The position numbers were made by a program, and so were the translations under genes. The notes beneath the pieces were generated by a model. That model saw only the letters and a list, made by a program, of their open reading frames with translations, ran no database searches and was not told the origin of the DNA. This document shows positions 24,118 to 37,326 of a stretch of DNA of 64,000 nt, one piece after another. Within the stretch, counting starts at the first letter, position 1. Every line of letters begins with the position of its first letter. This DNA is from Glandiceps talaboti (taxonomy: Eukaryota; Hemichordata; Enteropneusta; Spengelidae), in the NCBI RefSeq assembly GCF_964340395.1, contig NC_135561.1:6149518-6213517 (forward strand). Reading direction: 5' to 3'.

Positions 24118-24460
24118 AATTTAGGTATATTTCCACAGTATGTAGGAAAGATATAACATACTCAGTTTAGGTATATATACACAAAGTACTATGTTTAGGC
24201 TTAGACAAGTAAGAAACATACTTGTCTGTGGTTTAAGTATGTGTAGATGAAAGAACATAGCTTTCTATGTTCAGGTATGTGTAGATGAAAGAACAGAAAG
24301 TACTCTGTTTAGGTATGTGTAGATATAATAACATAAAGCGAAATAGCATACTATGTGTAGGTATGTATACATGAGAGAACATAACATACTACGTTTAGGT
24401 ACGTGTACATGTAGATGAAATAACATAACATCTAGGTTTAGATATGTTTGCATTGTGTGG
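24118..24460. repeat. Degenerate minisatellite, unit about 40-55 bp
   Basis: Six to seven diverged copies built around GTTTAGGTATGTGTAGATGA and AACATACTATG. Copy length varies, so the array is old or was never homogenised. Confidence 0.8.
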
Positions 24461-24694
24461 ATCAAGGAATACACCTAGCCTGCGGCTCAACGCCAGGATT
24501 GCATACACCTCTATAATGGGCGAGTGCCTCCCCCAGATGACTGGACAAATGTTTCAATTGATGGGATGAAAGAACTCATACATAAAATAATGCTATGTCA
24601 CTAAGTATCTTTAATCTGTATGGCTTTCTATCTAAGATTTGAAAAAAAAGAAAAATTTGACTGGAAACCTGGGGATTGATAGAAGGACAAAATA

Positions 24695-24703
24695 AAGACA
24701 GAC

Positions 24704-24736
<33 letters not shown>

Positions 24737-24761
24737 AAGACAGACAGGCAGGCAGGCAGGC

Positions 24762-24801
<40 letters not shown>

Positions 24802-24864
24802 GGGCAGGCAGGCACAGACACAGACAGACAGGCAGACAGACTGACAGACAGACAGAGATAAACT

Positions 24865-24920
<56 letters not shown>

Positions 24921-24921
24921 T
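24695..24921. repeat. (CAGA)n array with (CAGG) blocks
   Basis: CAGA units with two internal CAGG blocks (about 24745-24765 and 24802-24815) and a CACAGA patch near 24815-24825; the 4-bp register is largely kept. Confidence 0.95.
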
Positions 24922-26933
24922 GCTGGCTGGTTGACTGACGGACATAATGACTAACTAACATATGTTGGAGATAAATGAACGCTTTCAAAGTAAATCAAAC
25001 CAAATCATGACTTTGAGGGAGAGCACTAAGTGCCAAACAGTCTGTGATAGATGGGTTGGTAAATCGCCAAGAAGATATAAAACGTGTTGAGACAATATCG
25101 TGTCACCCTATTGCTTCTTCTTCTCGGTGCAATACCTTAGTTTGTCTGACCTCTAGGGTTACCAAAAGGACGATTTACTTGAGGCTACTCAACACTTAGT
25201 ATTAGCCGCTATCTAAAAACGTCATGGGTCATGGCAGGTCACACGCACGAAGAGCATTCACAATTTTTAAAGCAGCAGTCATTTGGGCTGTTACTCAGTT
25301 GACTGCAAGAGGTTGAGCGGTTACAGCATTGTGTAGTGTACGCAAAGAAGCATTATACATCGTTTAGGTAAGTTGTTCACTTAGGATTTTGTGCAACAAT
25401 GTTCCTTGGTGAATATTTCTACCGTCTATTTATTTTCTCGTGTCTGATTTGTTCAAGTAATGAGGCGAATTGGCCTGTATTTCTTTGCACATAGTGTAGG
25501 TCGCTGATTTATACGGAAGCAATTTTCTGCTTCTGCTGTACAGGTGAAAAGATCGCAGTAAATCTTTATATTTTTTTGACGGTACACTGTTGGTTGCCCT
25601 AATTGAGATTAACGAACGTTGTACATGTATGGCCCCGCGCATTTTTTTATAGATATCCGCGGGATTGACTATTTCCATAGCAACTAAATAAATACGTGTT
25701 TGTCTCTTGATGTCATATCGTTTTACCAAACCACAAAAGTCATCTAGAATATTTTTGAACGTTTTTAAAGAAATAAACTAGTGTAATAGCCCTGCAGATG
25801 TGTACAAATCTACTACATGGCGATTCCTACAAGAAAAAAGTCGTGGTTGGAGCCCAGGTTGGAGTCGTTGAACGGGTAACCGCGGCTGTTCGCATGGATA
25901 GATAGATAGAATGTGAAATGTTGATGTTTGTCAATATTCCTGGTCGTTTACGGGAAGTTGATGTAAACATACGTACTTGTGATCAATAACGTTATCCATG
26001 TCGTGTATGGGCCATTGTCTGCCACTGTGAGATTTAATCTGTTATTGTCATGTGAGCATACTTGAGGTGACCGGCCCTTCTGCCAAATGATGCTATTTAT
26101 GCGGCCTTAAACGGTTGTTTTAATCGACCATGTATTCTCAACAAAAACTAATTTTTTGTCATTCTGAAATGAAAAATGCCCGTAGTGTGACATTAACGAT
26201 CCCTGTTTGCTCCTCAATCAACAAGGAGGTTGCGTGGATTCTTTATTGCCCTGACATAAACGACACCCACGTCTCTACTCCAACGCTACCCTTTGTTAGG
26301 ACAGCCTTGTTTACGTAGTCCAACTGTTATGACATGTTTTTGTATGATGCATCCATTGTTATCTCAGATTTGTTATGAGGTGAAGATATTAGAAATACCA
26401 TCACAGGCATACTAGATAACAAGTTAGTTATTTGGCAAAGGTATGGTTTTGCAGGTTATATATATCATATACATGTTGCAGTAAATAAAATCATCGGTAT
26501 TTTACTACTAAAATGATGACAGGAGTAAAATCAGAGTATCTCTGTATCAAAACTACCTAATATTAATGTAGCCAGAAGTGTCATGAGCACTAATATCCCT
26601 AAAGTCAAATCTCGTCAATTTTGACATAAATAAATCTTGTTCATTTTTAAATATAAAAAATGGGTTCACTGTTTTGTGTTCAAGGAAATCGACATTTTAT
26701 TTTCCCATAACATTTAAGACTGAGTAAATTCAGCGGCCATATTGGATTCTAAAATGGCCTAATTTTGACCGGAAATTTGTCTGGTGACCCCTCGTAATTT
26801 TAACTGAGAATATGTTTGTGTGTTTTCTTGAACACTGTAACCATAAAAGTTTAAGCCATTTTATTTCCGAGGCGCACACACTACGTGAAGAAGTATGTAC
26901 CTGTAATTAGATGGACGTAATTGGAATTAAAAT
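24922..26933. other. Gene-free stretch
   Basis: A minus-strand open frame at 25430-25729 has protein-like composition but no recognised family or flanking splice pair. An X-box-like site ATTTCCATAGCAAC lies at 25671-25684. No transposon seen. Confidence 0.45.
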
Positions 26934-26935
26934 GC

Positions 26936-27034
<99 letters not shown>

Positions 27035-27040
27035 AACAAG
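26934..27040. repeat. (CAA)n-(CGA)n compound trinucleotide repeat
   Basis: About 17 CAA units pass directly into about 18 CGA units, then back to CAA. The plus-strand frame would read poly-Gln then poly-Arg but has no coding context. Confidence 0.95.
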
Positions 27041-29578
27041 ACAATGATGGCGATGACAACAACAAATTAGCGTTCGGTAACTTTTTTGCACATTTTAAAA
27101 TAAGTCTAGTCAGTCAGGTAAAATAAAACTTACATAACGTTTAGTTGTTGTTTGACACCAATATTTTTGCTTGGAAATAGTTGCTTCTCTATTTTTTCTT
27201 GAGAACTGTTTACCAAATACGTTTGCAATACATGTGTGCATACGGTGCAGGCCTTGAAATTCACCAGGGCAGTATTGTAGTCTGCATCCGGTGTTTTCAT
27301 AAAGGCGCCGAAATAATGATGATTCATCATTTTCAGTTTCAGCCTGAATTCTTCAGTGACTAACTTGTCATCGCGACAAATGGAACTATCAGGAATGTAA
27401 TAATTAGTTTGGATAAGCGACCACTCTGAGATACAATGTTTTCTTACTAGACATAAGAATGGTGACCAAACAACAACAGACATACAGCGTATTAGCTCAC
27501 TGTACCAGTTAACTAACAAGTAATGTTGTGCGTCTGGTAAACAGAATTGAATAGAGCCACTGCCCGCACTTCAATATGTCATTACATCTGACAGTCTTCA
27601 CCATTAAGTACGGTTTATTTCTTCCAAACACTGCTTCAACTGTGAAAAGATATAGAGCTCCATTCTGGTGTCGTATATGTACTATTTAAGTTTTGCTAAT
27701 ATCTAAGGAAATCACTTGAAAAACAAACACTTTTCATCGTCATTGGCTATATAATTGCTCAAGTTCCTAGTCATAGACACTACATAAGAACTTATAGATT
27801 TCCTTGAACCTGTCACTCAGGTCAACTGCTAACATTGAACTTTGATGAAGAATTAGTACAGTAGAAAGTGAAAATGGAGTATTTCTTGTAATTCCAAACA
27901 CAAATATTTATCAATGAAATGTGTTTGGCAAAAATCTAGGAAAAAATTAGCAAGAATGACCTTTAAATACCTTTAATATAAAAAACAAAACAACATACCA
28001 CAGACGATACTCATAAAAACACAGTTATTTATATGTCTGTCGTCTGTTAAATTTGAAACATATTGTATAATGTCTACGTCAGCAACATCCAAATATCATA
28101 TGCAAATTACAGATTACCATACTCCGTTTCTCACTTCCAAATATACAACCAAATTTAGACGACTAGGGAAAGAAATATTCATTTACTTGATTTATCATCA
28201 ACAGACCATTTTTATTAACATTAATTCGCCAGGAGGAAGAGAAATAACTTAAATGTAAATCTTTACAGGAAAATGGTAATAATCGTGATTGTTTAAATCG
28301 TGAATTTGAACAAAAAAACTATCAAGCTATTTATTTGTAAATATTCACTAATAATAGAATACCCGGTTTATAAATTAATTCAGCTACCGGAACTCTAAGA
28401 CGTGTATACACTTTGGATATAGTAGATAAGCCCTCGGATTTATATTCAGCTTCCGATGGATCAACATTCCTTTCGGCTTCCATTAAGACTGGTTTTATGA
28501 CTATGACCTGGTTTCTACCTGTCTACTTCATCTATCTATCTATTTCAACTTTAACATATATATATACACAACAGAATTGCTGCCTAAAGCATGTCACGTG
28601 TTGAATCTTTTAACTAGCATCTGTAATAAAAACACCTGAACACGTCCTAAGAATGCCGCTTTCCGTTAATTAACTGTGACAAGCCCCTTTACGCTACAAG
28701 ATTTCGAAAAGAAAGTAGCCACATTCTTGGCGATTTTATTTTACTCTTTTACAAGGATAGTTATTTTAATAGTCCCCTTTCGAATCAATAGAGACAGTCC
28801 GGGTACACGATACAAGAGACAGTGCTCTTTTTAACAATTGTGGTGTCTCAGATTTAGAAGTTATACAGTCACAAACCAGTAATGTTGTCTTGTTTGATGT
28901 CGACGTCTGGATAATAGCATGGAGGTATTATAGCTCGGTCTCTTAAAATATAATAAAACCCAAAAGTCATCAGTCTGAATTCAGACCACTAAAAGGGGTC
29001 TGGTGTCTGAAAGCCAGACAAATGATGGCTAAGTAGTCAAAAAGGCGGGCACACAGACAAATGACAAATGGATGAATGGACAGTCTTAATCCTCTCAAGT
29101 TCATGTGTATCCAAGTAATTAACTCAATGACCTTAACACTTTCATCAGGGCATTCTTCGTTTCACACCATAACAAACATACCCCTTCAGTAAACATCTCG
29201 CTAAGATCTATGATACAAATAAACACAAAGAAAACCACACTTGACATTGATACAGTGCCGGACAGAGATTTTTCAATGACGGAATCCATAAAATACACAT
29301 AGTTTGGAGTGGAAACTTACTGTTGGCAGTTTCACTTTGAAGGATTAGATTCACACATGTTTGATAAACAAATAGTTCCAGTTTGGTCCGGTGTTTAACA
29401 TTAATATTATGACATTTCACCCACAGCTGAGAGTTAAACGTATGATAAAGAATACTAAAACTTCATTGTAAGTGAAATATTTTTTTAAGAATTATCGGTT
29501 TCAAAACAAATCGTTGACATAATGTCATAAATGAAGAATGATGACATGAAATTTAAACTTGTCTTGTAAGAAATGCGA
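27041..29578. other. No gene called; one long open frame
   Basis: A minus-strand frame open from about 27567 down to 27130 (about 145 codons) is longer than expected by chance in such AT-rich DNA. It lacks a recognised family and an initial ATG. The rest (27.6-29.6 kb) is featureless AT-rich DNA. Confidence 0.4.
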
Positions 29579-29795
29579 ATACATACATACATACATACAT
29601 ACATACATACATACATACATACATACATACACAGATAGACAGACAGACAGACATACATACATACATACATACATACATACATACATACATACATACATAC
29701 ATACATACATACATACACAGATAGACAGACATACATACATACATACATACATACATACATACATACATACATACATACATACATACATACATACA
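29579..29795. repeat. (CATA)n array with two (CAGA) blocks
   Basis: CATA units interrupted by CAGA blocks at about 29630-29652 and 29716-29729. Both blocks are preceded by the same ACACAGATAGACAGACA-type transition, which suggests an internal duplication. Confidence 0.96.
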
Positions 29796-30850
29796 AATTA
29801 TAGAACGTTGTTGAAATCTCGGTGGGAAAGATAGAAAAGCAGTGTTAGAAGTTCCCACGAAAACTTTATATAATGTCAATAGTCGTGAAATAAATAAATT
29901 TAAGCTATTGCGAAAGTTTGCAAAATAGTCTCAAAGTATCACAGTTATGATAACGGGTATATACGTATTTTTATTAGTATTTTCAGATATTTAGTAGAAA
30001 GATTGCATAACTTTCATACAAACTAACACGGTATTTTCTTGTTCAGAATCTACGACAAACAACGGAGCATGAAATCGTAGAATATCGAACCATTCTGCCA
30101 AAGTTCATGACCAACAGTTTGATATATACTGGTATGTTGATTCTAATTCAACAACTTTGAACGCTCTATTAGGTTTCCTAACAAGTAAAAAAAATACATT
30201 AGTTGTGTTACAAGTTGACGACACACCTTGACATGTACCATACATTAGAACTACTGTTGAGAGACACAGCTATCTGTTCGAGGGATCGACTTTTAGTCGG
30301 ACAATAGGGGTCACAGTGAGATCGAGTAATGCAGAAGTGTCGCCGCGGGACAACTAAGATACGACCCAATGGCCATGGTGTAAAGGACTTGCTGTCTTCA
30401 TTACAGAAAGCTGACATCAATCGACTACTTTTGACTTGGTGTATGTGAGCTTTATTCAAGATATTCATTGCAATACTATTGTCTATGAATGTTGATTGCA
30501 ACAATCTCACTCAACTTTTCTTGTTCGGGTGGATCACACTATTTCGATAGATGTTGTTGAGGATGGTGAATAGCTGAGCGATTACATTGTCCAGATGTCT
30601 TAATGTGTATTAATGTGTCGCAAACCTTTGATTTTAGTGTTTGCTGAAATACATACAGGGATCACTGGGTCCGACCGTAGTTAAAAGAGGGAAAGTGTTT
30701 TCTACATATGTATTGAGTACAGCACAGTGTCAGCTCTATTCTGATTTGTTGTAATAGATCTACTATATGCATGTATACTGTGCCTTCTTTTCTTGCTCCG
30801 CCCTTCTCGTCACCCTTCTCCCCGTTTTGCTCCTTTTTCTTATCGAATAC
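29796..30850. other. Gene-free stretch
   Basis: The minus-strand frame 30208-30510 (100 codons) is within chance expectation and unrecognised. Confidence 0.45.
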
Positions 30851-31076
30851 CACCACCACCACCACCACAACCACCACACCATCGCCACCACAATCGCCAG
30901 CATCAATATCAACACCACCAGAAGCACCAGAACCACCACCACCACCATTACCACCAGCACCGCCACAACAACCGTCAGCATTCATCACACTGTTCTGTCA
31001 TTGTCGTCGTCGCCCTCCTCTTTCTTATCAATACCACCACCACCACCACCACCACCACCACCACCATCACCACTTT
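30851..31076. repeat. (CCA)n/(CAC)n triplet-rich tract
   Basis: Two CCA-rich blocks (about 30851-30970 and 31033-31076) around a non-repetitive centre near 30970-31030. Poly-His, poly-Pro and poly-Thr frames result. No exon evidence. Confidence 0.9.
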
Positions 31077-31973
31077 TTAAGATAATTTCACCACGACTCC
31101 ACCACTCCTGTTTATCCAGTGTTCTAGATTCTACTGCCAGGTTTTCTAGTCTGCTATCTAGGTTTAACGTACGTTAATCCCTGGTGTTATTATGTTTGCT
31201 TAGATAGGGATCACGGTGACCGCGTGCAACCTACAACCATTTCTAATATCACCACAATCATCTAGTGGAAATGATACAAATTAAGGTCTAAAACACATAA
31301 TCGTGAGTTAACTCTTGAACAAACAAAATGTACTCTCTATATATTCTGTCGTAATAAAGTTAAAATTCCACCTGACTGCATCCGATTAAAAACTTTTATG
31401 CATGTTCAGAACTCTATATCCAATTGTAAAAGGCTCAGAGTTTTACTACGAGTCGAGATTTTCGCCTCATAAACTCTACTTGTGTAGTAATAGTGAAAAG
31501 TCAAAGCAGTCGTGGTTTAAATGAACTGACAAGGAACAAATGAAGTAAACCTGGCGGAATGAAGCAAGTGGCTTATCTCTCAATCTCGTTTGAAATGTGA
31601 TACAGCCATTCATCTTAATGCTGTCGATGTACAGGATATAAGCAGTTCTAAATGGTTGATATATATGCGTACAAACATCGAGGTACTTAACCGCCTACAC
31701 CACAACCTTTTCAACGTCCAGGTGTGTTCACCGACAGTGTTAAATTTCACACTAATATTATAACGATGAAAATCCTTGCAGTCATACGTGTTGATATATT
31801 ACGCGCGGTGAATACCGGCAATATTTGATCACGATTCTATAGAAATCGAAGTAGTTCATTGTCGGAGAACCCGCACACGTGTGAGACATATCGTACTTTG
31901 ATATTTTCCGCCACCATGTGTTTTCAAAGCATAATCGTCCGTTCGCATATGTTTGCCTGCATAACTGTAATCA
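31077..31973. other. Gene-free stretch
   Basis: Nothing recognised. Confidence 0.5.

Positions 31974-32022
<49 letters not shown>
31974..32022. repeat. (TGTC)n microsatellite
   Basis: About 12 pure units. Confidence 0.96.
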
Positions 32023-32024
<2 letters not shown>

Positions 32025-34443
32025 TTGGTTGCTAGTGTCTACTGCTTCAAATCAATTAAACTATGATAAGGAATGTTAGAGTACAAAGCCCCTTTGGAGA
32101 TCAATCGTCGTCTTCCAGACTGATATTACATTGTGTACATTTGTACAGGAATGAATATGGTATGTTCGAATTCACTAAAGTCTCAACCTTATAAAGATAC
32201 AAATTATCGTACCTTATTTCAATGCAACGCACGACTTTTCACAGATCATACACAGAAAAATGCCCAGAGCGATAAGGTGTCCACTTAATGGATAAACAAG
32301 ACTTCGCTGTTTTACGGTGCCTTGCTAAACGTCTCGTTAAGTTTTACCTTCTGCAGTTTCTGAACTTCATTATATTTCATCTCTGCGACATATCTCATCA
32401 ATAACAGTGAATTGTCTTTTGATTGCAATGTTACTAACCTGACAATATTTGTACGAGGTTAGAGTTTCGAAAATAACGCTTAGACTGTCACCGATCATAC
32501 CATTACCTCATTTCCCCACTTTTAAACTACCATCATGGTGGTTTCATTTTTTTTCACTAATAATAACTCTCGCAATATCCCATTTCACCGGATATACCCA
32601 GTCTTGTCACCGGCTGTTCGATAATCTCAAAGGTTTTGGGATATCGGGATTGGTAGACAGCATAACACCTATTCTACCTTGGAATGCCCGCATCATTTAT
32701 CAATTTTTCGTAGTTAACGTTTTCAACTGTGTTTTAGGACAATTGTTCACTGCAATTCTATCGATACATTCCATTGACTGTGACGGTTTTATAGTCTGTG
32801 TTTTGACGACCTGTGCACGGGCCATCGCCTCAAGCCTTTCAAAAGGGTGCAAGCATACTGGCATGACGTCGATAGTGTTTTATCGTCTCCAATGTTTATC
32901 CAACAAGTGATAAATTGCACACATTTTTTTCAACCTGGCATTGTATATCGTCCCAAGGTTTGTACTTTCGTACATCACTGCCTGTCTACGTCGCTGATCT
33001 GTGTTACGATAGCTCTTGTCTACAGTGAGTATAGACACTGCGTAGACATGATATGTACATCATTCTTTGTCGTGAAATGGTGATACCTCAACTCGGCGCC
33101 GATTTGTCGCCTGCAGGTAGTGTTTTCCAAAATAACTTTAACGTGAAGGTAGCAGTAATTAGAACTCTGTATCTTCGTATGCACAACTTTTAATTCGTGC
33201 TATCTACCCACCTACAAACAGGTTGTCTAAAAATATGGTTTTCTGTAAATTTTTGCAATTGTTTATCTTCATTTTAGACTAAAATGGAGGAAAGAGTTCT
33301 TCTTTGTGATTTTATCTCAAAAGTTGTGGACTCGGAGTTTGTGCACACCATGTCTGTCTGGTGCTGGTATTGTTAGGTCAAAGGTTATCACAAAAGTCTT
33401 ATCTTGATAGTGTGTTTAGTTTCTGTGCTATTCATTGATGTATATCCGTATAGTCATACAGCTGCGAGCTATCTAGAGAACACAATTGTCTATTTGTACC
33501 AAGCATCACAAAAATGTATGTACGTAACATATTTAGTAGTAAATGTGTATGTTAAAGTCAAATGGGATATCCACGGCGTTGTGTAGCTGACTCTTTGTGA
33601 CGTCATGCGATACACAATTTCTACAAAATTGCTGGTATTAGCTGTAGGGGTAAAACTAACATGAAACACAACGAATCAAAGTCTGTAATAACTAGGAAAT
33701 TGTTTCATAATTTCGTTCTGGCTCGATAATGTTTTCGGTACCAAGATAGCTATATCTTTTAGAGTTTGGTGACAAGGGACAACTTTTGATTATATATAAT
33801 TGACAGAAGACTGAAAAATTTATCATTTATTATTTCATTATTATGGTATGGAATGTTCGCATTAAAAGCATAAAAGGTAAAGTTTGTTATTTAAAACGCA
33901 CTGACTATCAAACGCGAGGAGCAGCTGGTGTGTTTATTTACCACTAATATCTTTATCTACCGTAACCATAAATTCATCGGCAGTCAAAAGCTCGAATCGT
34001 GATGTCTACTCATTAGTATCAATAGAAAACAACCAACCAACCAACACACGAGTTACATGACTATACACACTATACATGCGACTGAGTATGAAATTAAGTT
34101 AGGAAATGGTTTTTATATCATTTTATATAAGCGTTGTAAATTATAAAGTTTTTGAAATAATTCTTCCTGATACCTGTATAAGCTTAACATACTGGGAGGG
34201 GGGGGGGAGGCTAATTTGATAAGATAAAATCAAGTGTGCCGTATTACTTATTTGTCACATCCAATGTCACGTATAACTATAAGAGGTGACGATAAATGCG
34301 ACTTGATAGTCTTTGATCTATTAAATGAATGTGATAAGTTTCAACCACCATGTTACAATTTGGAAACATTGGATTTTATCTCACATTCTTATTTTGATAA
34401 TCTAATGATCAATGAATACCAAAAACAGTGCCAATCGATAACT
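32023..34443. other. No gene called
   Basis: A plus-strand frame at 32449-32910 (153 codons from a TTG) is long but hydrophobic, unrecognised and has no in-frame ATG near its start. A G run lies near 34197-34207. Confidence 0.4.
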
Positions 34444-35244
<801 letters not shown>

Positions 35245-36472
35245 CGCTGAAGTAAAGCACTTTCTCTATGTGTTATACTCGTTTGAAACATTTATATCAA
35301 GTGTAAAAGTATACTGTTTCAATTGGTTTATTTACAAGCCTAACATGTCGACTTTCTAACGTGGTCATTTAGCAAATGAAACAGTTTACTTTTACACTTG
35401 ATATGGATGCTATGAATGATTGTGGTGCATACAGAAAACGCTTTACTTTGGTGTTATGGGTTGTACTTGATATGGATGCTATACACGATTGTGGTACATA
35501 CAGCAAATGCTTTACTTTGGTGTTATGGGTTGTACTTGGTATGGATGCTATAAACGATTGTGGTACATACAGCAAATGCTTTACTTTGGTGTTGTGGGTT
35601 GTACTTGGTATGGATGCTATGAATGATCGTTTATATATACTTGGAGTCAAAATTGCTAAAACCATGAAATGGGATATACATATCAGTGACATTACAAGGC
35701 GTGCGAGTGACCGTTTGTTTTTGCTAAGTTCACTTAAGAGATTTGGCCTTAGTAGAAGTGATCTGATCACAATTTATATCGGGTACATTCGACCTTTATT
35801 GGAATATGCTGTACCTGTATGGCATCCTGGGTTAACCGTTAAGCAACATGATTCATTAGAACGTATTCAGAAAAGGGCTTGTAGAATAATATTGGGTATG
35901 GCCTATGTATCATATCAACAGGCACTTGAGACATGTAAAATTGTAGATATGAAACAGAGACGCGATAATATATGTTTAAACTTTGCGAAATCACTCAAAA
36001 AGTCTAGATTACACAGTGACTGGCTTACTAAGGAACGTAGCGATGAAATCGGCCTTGAATTACGTAATTCTCGTCAACTATCTCTACCTAGGATACGTAC
36101 ACAGAGATATGCTAAAAGTGCAATTCCTTACATGATTAAATTATGGAATGATGACAAACACACTTGTTAGAAGCATTTTAAATGGTTCAGTGGTTAGTGT
36201 CTTCGTGTGTGTCCGTTGCCGTGCCATTTTGTTAGTTGTAATTGTGTAAAGGTATTTTGATTCTGTCTTAACATGAAATGTAAAGGTTTTAATGTTTGCT
36301 ATATTTTTAATTTTTCAGTTATGTAAAGTTGTCGCAATTCAGTCTCTGACTGCTACGAACAATTTTAATAAACCATTAATTATTATAGCATCCATATCAA
36401 GTACAACCCATAACACCAAAGTAAAGCGTTTTCTGTATGTACCACAATCATTTATAGCATCTATATCAAGGT
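35245..36472. mobile_element. Foldback-like composite of 69-bp units, interrupted by a LINE
   Basis: Order: a diverged inverted unit (35245-35297); a 103-bp spacer with its own inverted ends CAAGTGTAAAAGTATACTGT (35298-35400); three direct 69-bp units (35406-35474, 35475-35543, 35544-35612) and a partial fourth; a 5'-truncated LINE (about 35629-36385); then about 1.2 inverted units (36386-36472). A related copy without the LINE lies in opposite orientation at 54609-54888. The structure recalls foldback elements or a transposed satellite. Superfamily unknown: no transposase and no clear target duplication. Confidence 0.75.
35629..36385 (+). pseudogene. 5'-truncated LINE, reverse-transcriptase C-terminal end
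   Basis: The open frame to the TAG at 36168-36170 encodes the end of a non-LTR retrotransposon polymerase: LGVKI..MKWDIHI, then GYIRPLLEYAVPVWHPGL, SLERIQKRACRIILG, and a basic tail ending in KLWND. This block is characteristic of the CR1/L2/Jockey-type group just C-terminal to the polymerase active site. The catalytic motifs (YxDD) and the endonuclease are missing, so the copy cannot move. A 3' UTR of about 210 bp ends in AATAAACCATTAATTATTAT, compatible with a simple-repeat LINE tail. The frame is undisturbed over about 180 codons, which suggests a fairly recent insertion. Upstream it runs in frame into the 69-bp repeats (23 codons each), by chance. Confidence 0.85.
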
Positions 36473-36952
36473 CAACCGCCTTAGTTTAACACCTGGAATA
36501 GCCATTTATTGACTATACTAACTTACAATGACTTCCTACATGTACTATTACGGTTATATTGCCAGAAGTCAACTTGAAAGCTTTGTTCAACCAAGGGAAA
36601 CAAATGTAACTGTACAACGTAACACAGTTGTTATTTGACTATACAGTGTTTAGTGTTGATTTCATAACAGCGTGGATTCATTACTGCTGTAATTACTTCC
36701 ACTCATTAAGTAGTGAAACAGACATTCTTTTAAGTAATGGACTAACGTAGAGCTATTAACCTCAGTAAGTAGAATAAATGAATAATACAGTACAATTGTA
36801 AAGCAAATCAAGTTTGTATGGTACAGCTTCAATAGCTTTAAACAACAGTTTCAAAGGTTTGGGTGAAAAGTTACTTCTCTGTGTGCGCAATTCTTCACTT
36901 TAAATTGATAATGTCGCCAAATGACGTACATAGAAGATTTCAGTTCTCTGCA
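36473..36952. other. Gene-free stretch
   Basis: Nothing recognised between the composite element and the next inverted repeat. Confidence 0.45.
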
Positions 36953-37326
36953 GAGAAGCTTGCCCAAGCTGTTAAGCGAACTATCAAGATCAGTGAGCCT
37001 ATCACAAGGTTTCATGTTGAGATAGACACAAAAAAGATAACACACAAATATCATTTTAAGTGTGGACTCACTATTTAGTTAATGATATAAACAGTAACTG
37101 CATGAAAAAAATAGATCAGTTGGCTGCTGACCATGGATTTGAACTTCAAGAAATTATACCTCATGTCTATTGTAATTGTAGTAGTGTGCATGCTGTTAAT
37201 ACAGAGTTGACATTGTGTAAGTGATGTTTGTGTAATATCGTTGTGGTGTCTTTCTTAACTTGAAACCTTGTGACCAGGCTCACTGATCTTGAGAGTTCGT
37301 TTAATAGTTTGGGCAAGCTTCTTCGA
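36953..37326. mobile_element. Inverted repeat with 110-bp arms, MITE-like
   Basis: Arms 36953-37061 and 37217-37326 match over about 110 bp with roughly 80-85 percent identity by eye, starting GAAGCTTGCCCAA and containing AAGATCAGTGAGCC and CACAAGGTTTCA. The loop is about 155 bp. Open frames on both strands arise from the same arm. No target duplication is obvious; an inverted duplication of unique sequence is an alternative. Confidence 0.65.
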
